Assembly (NCBI GenBank): GCA_024811115.1
Contig: JAKOGH010000951.1
Span: 1 to 12,797 of the forward strand
Length of the DNA stretch: 12,797 nucleotides
From: Terana coerulea
Lineage: Eukaryota; Basidiomycota; Agaricomycetes; Polyporales; Phanerochaetaceae
Reading direction: 5' to 3'
A model generated the notes under the pieces. It made no database searches. It had not been told where the DNA came from and saw only the letters and a program-made list of their open reading frames with translations. The position numbers and the translations under genes are program-made. How positions within the stretch are numbered: the first letter of the stretch is position 1; every line of letters starts with the position of its first letter. This document shows, piece by piece, positions 1 to 7,181 of the stretch.

Positions 1-16
1 CCTTTTCGTGTGCTAG

Positions 17-1712
17 AACACAAATCCGTACTACTGGCTTTGGGGAGGTAAGAAATGGTGTTTTCACGAATGTTACATTCTAATCTTCCTATCAGCGAAC
101 CGATGGCTCTCTGCCCGTTTCAATCTTCTGTCGAGTGCTGTCGTTGGAATGACTGCGGTTGTGGCTGTTTTGACGCCAAGTATATCCGCCTCCACTGCCG
201 GGTTTGCGCTTGCCTTCGCTTCAACGGTCACGGGCGATGTGCGTTTGTATGTTTATGTATGCAAATATCGACTGGCTGACACCTCTTACAGCTGTTGTTC
301 ATGGTCCGCCGATTTGTTGGTTTAGAACAGTCCATGGTAAATATTGATGCGTATGTGCCGACCGACACTTTGAGCTCACTAGGCTTACAGGTCGCTGTCG
401 AACGCATCAAGGAGTTTACGGAGGTCGCGCGCGAACCGCCAGAATTCATCGAACCCCGACCCCCTGCCGAATGGCCGTCCAAAGGCGAAATCAAGTGCGA
501 AGACCTCGTCATACGATATGCGGTACGTTTGACTCTGTCCTCAATCCATATGCTCGCTGACTTACGAAACACAGCCTGACCTGCCCGATGTCTTGCACAA
601 CTTGAACTTTGAAGTGAACCCTGGAGAGAAGATCGGTGTTTTAGGCCGGACCGGCTCAGGAAAGAGTACACTTGCCCTATCGTTTTTCCGTTTCGTCGAG
701 CCTACCAAGGGTCGGATCATCGTCGATGGCCTAGATATTTCCAAAATCGGCTTGACGGATCTGAGGAGCAAGCTGACCATCATCCCTCGTACGTATACCA
801 ACCGCCAGATAGTCGCCCTGCTGACGCTGGCTTTCCAGAGGATCCCACTATTTTGAGTGGTACACTGCGCTCCACCCTTGATGTCTTCGGAGAGTATGAG
901 GACGCGGAAATCGTATGTCTCCTGGTTCGACCTCCACGGTCACTGTGACTTACTGCGCTTCCTCCAGTACGAGGCGCTTCGTCGGGTGCATCTCATCCCT
1001 GCGGAAGGCACTGCGGCCGAGGATGCCGACACAGTCAATGCCAACGTGTTCCGGAACCTTGACTCGACGGTTTCTGAGGGCGGTGAAAACTTCTCAACCG
1101 GGTGGGTGCAAATTGGAGTTCCATCATCATTGATGCTGACGCTATTAATAGAGAAAAGCAGCTCCTGTGTATGGCTCGGGCAATTCTGAAACGCACAAAG
1201 GTACTCATGATGGACGAGGTGGGTCACAATTTCCAGACTCAGAGGTCTAAAACATGTTGCTAACGGGGGTGTGATAGGCTACTGCTAGGTAAACTGGTTT
1301 GATGGCTCATGACTTCTCGTATACTGAAGACATATTTTAGCGTGGATTATGCTACCGATGAACTCATCGGAAAGACCATCAGACAGTGTGTACCTTATCA
1401 TCCTTTCTGCGTTCGCAGGCTAATTGACTTTATGCGCAGCGAATTTGCTGAAAGTACCATCTTGACCATCGCGCATCGCCTGCGCACCATTATTGACTAC
1501 GACCGAGTGCGCCTCACAAGTCTTGCTTTTCTCTTGCTCCATCTAACCGCAGCCGTGCTACGCAGGTTATGCTCTTGGACAATGGCCGTATAGCGGAATT
1601 CGACAAGCCGGCGAAGCTGCTTGCGGATCCGACCTCAAAATTCCACTCGCTCTGCCAAGCGACGGGCAAGAGCGAGTTCGCTGTGCTGAAGAAAATGGCG
1701 GGTGTGCAGTAG
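17..1712 (+). CDS. ABCC/MRP-type ABC transporter, C-terminal part (12 exons, 5' end outside the window)
   Basis: This is the C-terminal 369 residues of a full-length ABC exporter of the ABCC (multidrug-resistance/bile-pigment, Ycf1/Ybt1-like) class. Exons: 17-47, 96-238, 292-336, 391-522, 575-788, 839-912, 968-1101, 1152-1218, 1278-1288, 1341-1385, 1440-1506, 1566-1712. All 11 introns are GT-AG, 48-59 nt, and the spliced length is a multiple of three. Residues about 1-75 are the end of the second membrane domain (NRWLSARFNLLSS, then hydrophobic). The second nucleotide-binding domain shows Walker A GRTGSGKST (141-149), Q-loop Q189, signature FSTGEKQ (255-261), Walker B VLMMDE (275-280), D-loop SVD (284-286) and H-loop H311. 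It ends KKMAGVQ-stop. Bases 1-16 look like the end of a preceding intron (acceptor TGCTAG). No stop or frameshift is seen in this part, so it is probably functional. Family knowledge places it in the plasma or vacuolar membrane; the substrate cannot be told. Ybt1/NFT1-like versus Ycf1-like is unresolved. Confidence 0.93.
1278..1288 (+). other. 11-nt micro-exon of the ABC transporter
   Basis: An 11 nt exon, GCTACTGCTAG, lies between acceptor TGATAG and donor GTAAAC. It supplies Ala-Thr-Ala and two bases of Ser, joining Walker B (..MMDE) to the D-loop (SVDYATDE). Without it the conserved DEATASVD block cannot be built. It was found only by following conserved residues, so automated gene callers could easily miss it. 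Confidence 0.85.
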
Positions 1713-2354
1713 AGCGACTGTTGCATTGAATCATAGAGTGATATATCTGTAATCCTATCTTGCAAATGCTTGTTTGACGCATAGTTATCTGCCTGCGGGA
1801 GTCTGTAATCGTCTCGACTCTTGAAGACAAAGACCCAGGACCTGCTTCTCGAACAACGCGCACTTGATTCGAGGTCCCACTCAGTTTTACATCTTGTGTA
1901 TCCGCAATTGAAGGTATGTACTTGCCTGCATCATCGTAGTATTGGAGCTAACTGCTGGTCTACCGTGATATCGAAGCTGTGCGCCGACGGCGACCGGAGA
2001 TTGCGTCTGCAAAGCCAAATCATGGCTTGCAAGCGCGGCTTGTCGAGTCACTACGCCAGGGCTTGCAAACGGCGAAGCGCGCTACCGGCGGAGTCACAGT
2101 CTCATCGTCCGCTGCAGGTTTTTCTTGGAACTCTCGCAGCACAGTCTCGTTGATCTTCAATATGACTCGTAGTGCTTTTATATGACAGGCTGGCCTTGCA
2201 GCAGCAAGCAGCACCGGCCACAACGTCTTGTTAACCTCTATCCTGGCATTCAGCCGTGACTTGCATAACTAAGGACTAGCAGTACCTTTCAAAGGTGTGC
2301 GCACTTGTTAGGGAGAACATAGCTCCAACTCACTCCTTCGTCCAGTCTACAACC
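1713..2354. other. Intergenic region between the ABC gene and the membrane-protein gene
   Basis: About 640 bases without a supported gene. They should hold the 3' UTR and polyadenylation region of the ABC gene and the promoter of the next gene, but no clear signal was placed. A motif related to CTTGCAARCG occurs twice (around 2028 and 2063), near GC-rich stretches. A minus-strand open frame (2223-2020) has a protein-like composition but no recognised domain and no gene context. Confidence 0.5.
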
Positions 2355-2962
2355 ATGCCAATCTCAGTCCGCACAACGGATGATGGCCCGGCAAGTGGTG
2401 GCAAACAGTCGAGTAGCAGTGGAGACAGTAGTTCAAACTCTGTCACATCTCGCATAGTCCTCCCTATCGTCCTCATTTTGGGCATCCTTATTGTCGTCGC
2501 CTTATCCTGGCTGTATTGCAGGAGGATCCTTCGTCGCAGTGTCCTAGGTCCTGGGCGGTTACGACCGTTTATTGATAATCGCGCACGTCCACTGCTTTCG
2601 GAGACTCGGATAGGCAGGCCCGAGGAAAGAGCGTTATCCCTCTATGAGATGCAGGTGAGTAGAAGCTCGCCACTTGCCTTATGCTTGTTATTGAGCCGTT
2701 TCCTCAGCCTCTCAGCGCTCAACATCTCGACGCTTCAGACTCAGGTCCACCAGGCGTCATTCATTCATCGGAAGGTTCTCACAGCCTACCATTACGGCCC
2801 GCCCGGACTTTTTCCGTTGATCCGTTCAGAGACGACCTGCAAGTCGTTTTCAACATTGCGATGCCTACTGCTCCAGATTCTCGTTCACGTACCATCCCTG
2901 ATGGCGCACCACTATCGCCCCATGCCATCTCCCTTGGCACTCTGCAGCGGTCAAGCTCTTGA
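2355..2962 (+). CDS. Small Ser-rich single-pass membrane protein, two exons
   Basis: Exons 2355-2654 and 2708-2962 join in phase 0 across a 53 nt GT-AG intron (donor GTGAGT, acceptor CCTCAG), giving 184 residues. The start was chosen at ATG 2355, in the context AACCATGCC. Residues 1-33 are polar and rich in Ser and Gly. Residues about 34-54 form one strongly hydrophobic helix (IVLPIVLILGILIVVALSW). The next residues, CRRILRRS, are basic, so by the positive-inside rule the tail is probably cytosolic and the N-terminus outside. The tail (55-184) is Pro/Ser-rich and looks disordered. The layout resembles fungal Ser-rich membrane anchors or surface sensors, but no domain is recognised. There is no cleavable signal peptide from this start. 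An acceptor-like CCAG at 2342-2345 upstream of the ATG leaves room for a missed first exon. Confidence 0.68.
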
Positions 2963-3412
2963 GATGTATAGCGAACAGCCTTAGAACTAGAATGTGGTAC
3001 ATAGTTTGCTTGTACAGTCCGAGGACTGCGTTATTATCTGCGTTACTGGTAATAGACTTTGCCACGCGAAGAGCGCTACAGATATATTATGATGGTGCAT
3101 CGCACACTTCCTACGACACTCGCTCGCAACCTTTGTTGGTTTCTTTTTGCTTCTCATTCGTTTCTCAGCACGTCCACACTTGACTACATAAGGATGTGTG
3201 CGGATGCTGTTTGAACTCTAGACTTGTCATTTCTGGATGGGAGTTTCAGTGTCCGGGCGTCTACACATGTGGCCCGACGTTTTCTCCTCACGACGGCGAG
3301 CCCACGGTGCAATCGCAACAGTACAACATCCTTACTGCTGTGGGCCACAGCCACACATCAGCAAAGTTGCATTGGCGCTGAGCGGTACTGACAGGTACTG
3401 ATGAAGCCATCT

Positions 3413-3481
3413 CAGCGCGCTTCAGTCCCTTCAGTGCCGTCAGCGCCCGCCAGTCTCAGTAGTCGTTTTGAGCGCTCTCAG
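3413..3481. repeat. Degenerate CAG(C/T)GC tandem repeat, block 1
   Basis: Successive units read CAGCGCGCTT, CAGTCCCTT, CAGTGCCGT, CAGCGCCCGC, followed by looser units (CAGTCT, CAGTAGTCG, GAGCGCTCTCAG). The 9-10 base spacing and the alternation of CAGC and CAGT show an imperfect tandem array. A block of the same consensus lies about 170 bases downstream. No function is assigned. Confidence 0.6.
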
Positions 3482-3619
3482 ACGTTTTTGACCCCTCTTG
3501 CATCCGACTCTTGCAGCAAAGCTTCGGTGAGTAAACCATTATCATTCACGTCCAGCATAGATTATGAAACAAGAGGAACTAAGAAAATACAAAATCTAGT
3601 AAAAGTCCGGCTTCAGCAG

Positions 3620-3628
3620 GGCTCGAAC
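3620..3628 (-). other. B-box-like sequence (tRNA-type internal promoter element), tentative
   Basis: On the minus strand the sequence is GTTCGAGCC, which fits the polymerase III B-box consensus GWTCRANNC. The surroundings resemble the 3' half of a tRNA gene, but no A-box at the right distance, no cloverleaf and no terminator was found. It could be a tRNA-derived SINE fragment or chance. Confidence 0.2.
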
Positions 3629-3648
3629 TTCGGTCCCAAACTGTTCGT

Positions 3649-3692
3649 CAGTGCTCTCAGTGCCCGTCAGCGCTCATCAGTCGTCAGCGCTT
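3649..3692. repeat. Degenerate CAG(C/T)GC tandem repeat, block 2
   Basis: Units read CAGTGCTCT, CAGTGCCCGT, CAGCGCTCAT, CAGTCGT, CAGCGCTTG. This is the same consensus and spacing as block 1. It lies just beside the B-box-like sequence. Confidence 0.6.
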
Positions 3693-3866
3693 GTACGTTT
3701 TGCTGATGCAGAAGCCACCGTGACCTTGGTACAGGATCTGTGAGTTTCTTTTGCACCAGTCACCCAAGCTTAGGTAATGGAGATACAGATAGTTGATACT
3801 TTCGGACCAGCGACGGCATCGGTGAATAAATTTCATCGTGGTCGCAATGGCTAAGCCAGTCACCTG

Positions 3867-3874
3867 GCCATCCA
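3867..3874. repeat. Target-site duplication, left copy (8 bp)
   Basis: GCCATCCA directly abuts the left inverted repeat and matches 7 of 8 bases of GCCATTCA directly after the right inverted repeat. It lies in the Trp-Pro-Ser codons of the interrupted gene. Confidence 0.75.
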
Positions 3875-3895
3875 AGGACCCCCGAATATGGGTCT
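3875..3895 (+). repeat. Left terminal inverted repeat of the MITE
   Basis: 21 bases starting AGGACCCCCGAATATGGG. Its reverse complement is found at 4456-4476 with one mismatch (G/A at the tenth base). Confidence 0.85.
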
Positions 3896-4455
3896 AGGTG
3901 CCTGTGGTCCGAACGGACAAAATTTTGGATTTTGACCCCCTATGCCTGATTTTTGGCGGACAAAATGTCCCAAATTTGGCCGAAGGCCTGTTAGTTGAAC
4001 GGACGTCCGGTGAACTGTGTACGGATGCCTGTTATAGCACGGACAGTTTGAGGGACTTGGGAGCTACGCTCAACGCATTGTACATCTTTTGGTAATGTTG
4101 TGGTACGGCATCCTATGGGAATAAGTCAAGTGGTCGGATGTTCGACTCTCTTAGGTGGATGTTTTGGCATTAATTTATGGCCTACATTTGTTTTGGCGAT
4201 TACTCATTCTCGTGATGGACAGAAAATGGGCACATACCAATGTAAATTCTCTCTCATACTCATGCTTGCAGAACATACTATGATATATGAAGATGTCAGA
4301 GTGAAAAAAATGGTGAAACACGTCATTTTGGAAGGCCTGTGGGCTCAAAATGGACAAATTTGAAAAAATCTGATCCCTGTTGCAAGAACAGACATTTAGG
4401 GCACAGTTTGCGTTGAAATTTTGGCCTAAATTTGGTCCCCAGCCAACAGACATTC

Positions 4456-4476
4456 AGACCCATATTTGGGGGTCCT
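4456..4476 (-). repeat. Right terminal inverted repeat of the MITE
   Basis: Read on the minus strand it starts AGGACCCCCAAATATGGG, pairing with the left repeat at 20 of 21 positions. Outside it the sequence is GCCATTCA, the right copy of the target duplication. Confidence 0.85.
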
Positions 4477-4484
4477 GCCATTCA
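4477..4484. repeat. Target-site duplication, right copy (8 bp)
   Basis: GCCATTCA follows the right inverted repeat and matches the left copy at 7 of 8 positions. Its last base starts the Arg codon of RYLFYP in the interrupted gene. Confidence 0.75.
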
Positions 4485-6345
4485 GGTACCTGTTCTATCC
4501 ATATGCCGGCTCATCCACTACATCTCTCCTACGAGATGTCCCTCCGGAGATTGATGCCCAAATCTTGCTGCTGTGCTCTGGTGATCAGGCTCGGAAAACC
4601 TTATTCACCTTACAAGATGGCTGCTTGGACAATTCTTCACGTGAGCATCACAAAAAAATGATAACGAGTGTGTTTTGCAGTGGAATTCTGACTTGACTTC
4701 TCTAGTTAAACACACGCTAGACATAGCCTACTGCAAAGACCAGCCGGGTGTGCTTGGTAGGTGCTTTTGACATGCATTCGAATAGCTCGTAGAAATGACC
4801 GCAGCTAGGAACATACTCTTCTATACTCTCATTCTGAGAGACGACTACAACAACATTTGGGACCTTGTATGGAATATCTTCTTTCATTTCTTCCCAGACA
4901 ATGCCTCACACTCGCTGGTGATTGAGCAATGCAAGACCTTGGTACCCCTATCCCGCGACTTGGAGACATGGAATTCCGGCAAATACTTCGGTGTTATCAA
5001 GATCGGATTATGTTTTACTTTGCAAGAGCTCCATCGGTACTGGACCTGGTATGTCTGCATGGAATTAGGGTCGACATACCACCGGCACCTGTTGGAACGC
5101 GAGTTTTGCTGCTACATGCGGAAGAGCACCAAAACTTTCCAAGGATTCGTGCATTCCGTACCCGCACGCACGACAGGCCCAATGTGGCCAGCTGCATCTC
5201 TAGAGATGAACGACGCCCATCATCGATACTGGCAGATGGGCACCACCTTCACTTCTGAAGTGGCCATCGAAGCAGCGGTGCACACAAATCCTACCTTTGT
5301 AGTCCTCAGTCGCAAGGAGAAGTTCTGGTGGATGAACTGCTCTCGCCCCTTTCCGGATTCCATTTAGCCGGAGCCTTTGCCCCGCTTGATTTAGCCGCCC
5401 TAAATACTCTGCCTAATCCGAGGACGGAGGAGCTTTATCGAATATTCCGCTAGCAGCTCGATACGTAGTCTCAAACCTTCCGACGCTGCGTAGGGCTTGG
5501 TGGGAGGCTCACATTGCAGATGTTTGCTAGCAATGGGTTAGCTCTATGCCACTCCTTGAAGGAGGTTAATATGACGGGCACAAAACAGCCCTGGAACGTG
5601 TTATGTCATGGCGGGCCCCTTTTCTCACATTGGACAAAGGTCAATGTCATTGTCGTCCGCATGTAGCGGCACCTACCCAATTTGATGTCGTCAACACTAG
5701 TATTCTTTCCGACACGCTGGGCTTGCTCAACGTACTTGTTGCCGCTGGCTCCGTCTTGAAACCAGATAATGCCCCTTGGGCGTCGCTTTACACCGAGATG
5801 AGCCAAGCATTTGGGGCTAACCCCTTTACTGGATGGCTCGATGCTCTGTGCCAAGACCTACCTACAATCACGCTTGCTTTTGGATCTCACACCATTCCAG
5901 TACATGAATGGATATCACACAGAGTCGAACTTCCAGGAGCTCTTTTACCGGGAGCTCATGCCAAGCTCTGACAGTTTCATCGAGCAACTTACTTGGAAAC
6001 GCCCCTCAGCTCCCGCGAGCCTCAAAGCCTCTCATTACCTCTTGTTCTTATTGATGCAACTTAGCAACCTTCTTTACACTATATACGGCAACATGTTCCC
6101 CACAAAGCAATGACCTCAATCGTAGGAGACGCTATGGTCGAGCGTGAGGCCAGTTGTGTGTTCTACTGCTGGAGGACTGGCTTTTTTTCTTCATCACTTG
6201 CACCAGCAAGCGATTGTAGACTGGGGGAAGTTGTGGACGATCTCAAGACTCATATGATGAGTGAAGAACCACTCTATGTAGGGAAGCTTAGCATCTACAA
6301 CTTCGTCTCTCAACTGCACCAACTTGGCATCTATTCTGACAATGA

Positions 6346-6696
6346 AATATACAGCGACTCTGTCCTTTGCACATGCAGAGGAATTAATCTATTCTATGGC
6401 TGGTCTATCACAAAAGTGGTTCTAGTCTATATTGTGTTGTATAAGCCGTATAGCAATGATAGCATTATTGACTTCCTCAATATATATTGCACTACATACC
6501 CGGGGTTTGGCTACGGGCTGTAACAGGGGGCTATCATGTGTTTGCTATGACTCACTATGAACAGCTATACGGGCGTGTGGATTAAAATACCGGATTGGGG
6601 AGAGTGACTTATCGATTACATAATTCCAGGATGTTTATTTATACGTAAATTATATTGCAAGGTGACCCACAGTACAGAACAGGGACAAGTATCTAC
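6346..6696. other. AT-rich stretch between the pseudogene and the LTR region
   Basis: The last open frame of the DUF4470-type remnant runs on to a stop at 6521-6523, but its residues past about 6345 (rich in Tyr, Ile, Leu and Asn) no longer look like the family. After that there is only low-complexity, AT-rich DNA without motifs. It probably contains a breakpoint between the truncated gene and older inserted DNA. Confidence 0.4.
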
Positions 6697-6713
6697 TGTG
6701 ATCCGTTATGCTA

Positions 6714-6938
6714 TCAGTACTCGGGGCCAAGATCTCGAGCTTCGGAATCATGGTCAGTTACAAATCCTGCCAGCTGCCCATACAGAACCCTGAAATCCTG
6801 AGCCTGTAAAGAAAAGTAAGTGTTGGGAGGCGGCCCTTGTTCATGTAGAAGTGCAGCGCATACAGTGGCGTACACTCCTACCGAGGCCTAGAGGAAGCTA
6901 GGATGGTTACTCACCTGTAGGTTGGTTGATACACACAT
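6714..6938 (-). CDS. Possible 37-residue spliced ORF beginning inside the LTR
   Basis: On the minus strand ATG 6938-6936 opens an 8-codon exon (MCVSTNLQ, 6938-6915) ending in CAG before donor GTGAGT. After a 111 nt intron (6914-6804) with acceptor TTTCTTTACAG, an exon at 6803-6714 continues in phase 0 (AQDFRVLYGQLAGFVTDHD.. to GPEY) and ends at TGA 6716-6714. The splice signals match fungal consensus well and the second exon has protein-like composition. A TATATAAG box lies about 53-60 bases upstream of the ATG. Alternatives are an intron inside a longer LTR leader, the last exon of a host gene whose upstream part was lost to the insertion, or chance. No family is recognised. Confidence 0.3.
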
Positions 6939-7135
6939 TAGTGGGTTGAGAGTTGTAAGAGTCTTGTTAGAGTATGGCACAGAGAGCTGCCTTATATACA
7001 ATACAGGGTGGCTGTATTACAAACAGACACAAATAGGTACCAGGACAATAGACAATAGGGATCGTCATGGTGGAACCTGGTAGAACAATAGAGAAGATGT
7101 GAGCAGAGCGCTTACGGCGTCTATCTGACTCAACA
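6916..7135 (-). repeat. 3' LTR of the copia element (outer boundary uncertain)
   Basis: On the minus strand the LTR starts TGTTGAGTCAG right after a purine-rich tract. A TATATAAG box lies at 6998-6991 and a plausible end ..CCAACCTACA falls at 6916, giving about 220 bp with TGT..ACA ends. A second possible end, ..GGATCACA at 6697, would give about 439 bp and put the spliced ORF's intron inside the LTR. The partner LTR is not in the window, so the outer edge cannot be fixed. The TATA box is the likely U3 promoter core. Confidence 0.55.
6991..6998 (-). promoter_or_regulatory. TATA box in the LTR
   Basis: TATATAAG on the minus strand lies about 140 bases inside the LTR from its TGTTGAG start, where U3 promoter cores usually lie. 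Transcription would start about 30 bases downstream, toward lower coordinates. Confidence 0.5.
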
Positions 7136-7148
7136 CTCCTCCTAACCT
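7136..7148 (-). other. Polypurine tract
   Basis: The minus strand reads AGGTTAGGAGGAG immediately before the TGTTGAG start of the LTR. A purine-rich tract abutting the 3' LTR is the usual plus-strand primer site of LTR retrotransposons. It lies about 35 bases after the likely pol stop at 7184-7182. Confidence 0.65.
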
Positions 7149-7181
7149 AGCACGGCATACTGCCTGCGCTGGTTTAGTGCG

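Larger units (their letters stand above)
2963..3846. other. Intergenic region with degenerate repeats, no supported gene
   Basis: About 880 bases hold only short open frames (3196-3381, 3401-3706 and a minus-strand frame at 3684-3875) without family motifs. The supported content is two blocks of a degenerate CAG(C/T)GC tandem repeat and a single tRNA-type B-box match, listed separately. The end of the region should hold the promoter of the DUF4470-type gene that starts at 3847; no TATA box was assigned. Confidence 0.5.
3875..4476. mobile_element. 602-bp MITE-like non-autonomous DNA transposon with 21-bp TIRs
   Basis: The ends are inverted repeats at 3875-3895 and 4456-4476, identical at 20 of 21 bases (start AGGACCCCCRAATATGGG). 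Weaker inverted similarity continues inward. An 8 bp near-perfect target duplication flanks it. The interior has only short random open frames and no transposase motif, so it would need a transposase supplied in trans. It is richer in A and T than its flanks and has repeated internal motifs: GGACAAAAT near 3915 and 3959, AAATTTGG-type palindromes in both arms, and a direct repeat GAAGGCCTGT at 3982-3991 and 4331-4340. An 8 bp duplication fits the hAT superfamily, but P and Merlin elements also make 8 bp duplications and the terminus is not a typical hAT CAG end, so the superfamily is open. Confidence 0.82.
3847..6345 (+). pseudogene. DUF4470-type (fungal) gene, interrupted by a transposon and decayed
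   Basis: The start ATG 3847 gives MAKPVTWPS up to 3874, where a transposon intervenes. The frame resumes at 4477 with RYLFYPYAG and DVPPEIDAQILLLCSGD, matching the DUF4470 N-terminal pattern (WPGRYFFYPIGNT..DLPPEEDADILLLGCGD) as I remember it. GT-AG introns at 4641-4705 and 4757-4804 restore HTLDIAYC..GVLARNILFYTLI. Further family-like blocks are LETWNSGKYFGVIKIG, TGPMWPAA, TNPTF, SGFHLAGAFAPL, WRAPFLTLD, FDVVNTSILSDTLGLLN, GYHTESNFQELFYREL and EPLYVGKLSIYNFVSQLHQL. These lie in different frames, with shifts near 5300, 5570, 5885, 6100, 6178 and 6230, and stops at 5451-5453 and 5466-5468. Likeness ends near 6345, before the C-terminal part I expect in this family, so it is probably 3'-truncated too. 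Function is unknown; some relatives carry a MYND finger, not seen here. Confidence 0.75.

Noticed and set aside
255..579. Open frame 295-579 reading as one exon of the ABC gene
   Set aside because: The 54 nt insert at 337-390 is an intron of length divisible by three (GTAAAT..TTACAG). Removing it restores the expected SMVAVERIKEF, so the open read-through is accidental.
1094..1161. Unusual ABC signature with Glu in place of the Gln of LSGGQ
   Set aside because: The spliced sequence is FSTGEKQLLCMARAIL. From family knowledge, GEKQLLCMARAIL is a usual variant in fungal ABCC second NBDs, so it is not evidence of a dead site.
2020..2223. Minus-strand 67-codon frame with protein-like composition (ILKINETVLREFQE)
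   Set aside because: No domain, no convincing start context, and no splice partners could be placed in neighbouring frames. A chance frame or a very old remnant is as likely.
3600..3700. tRNA gene on the minus strand
   Set aside because: Only a B-box-like sequence fits. No acceptor stem, anticodon loop or A-box could be folded around it.
3401..3706. Plus-strand 101-codon Ser-rich frame
   Set aside because: It is produced by translating the degenerate CAG repeats and contains no fold-like segment; the tandem repeat explains it.
4929..5258. 109-codon plus-strand frame overlapping the DUF4470-type remnant
   Set aside because: It is the shadow of the frame that carries LETWNSGKYFGVIKIG and TGPMWPAA; only the latter matches the family pattern.
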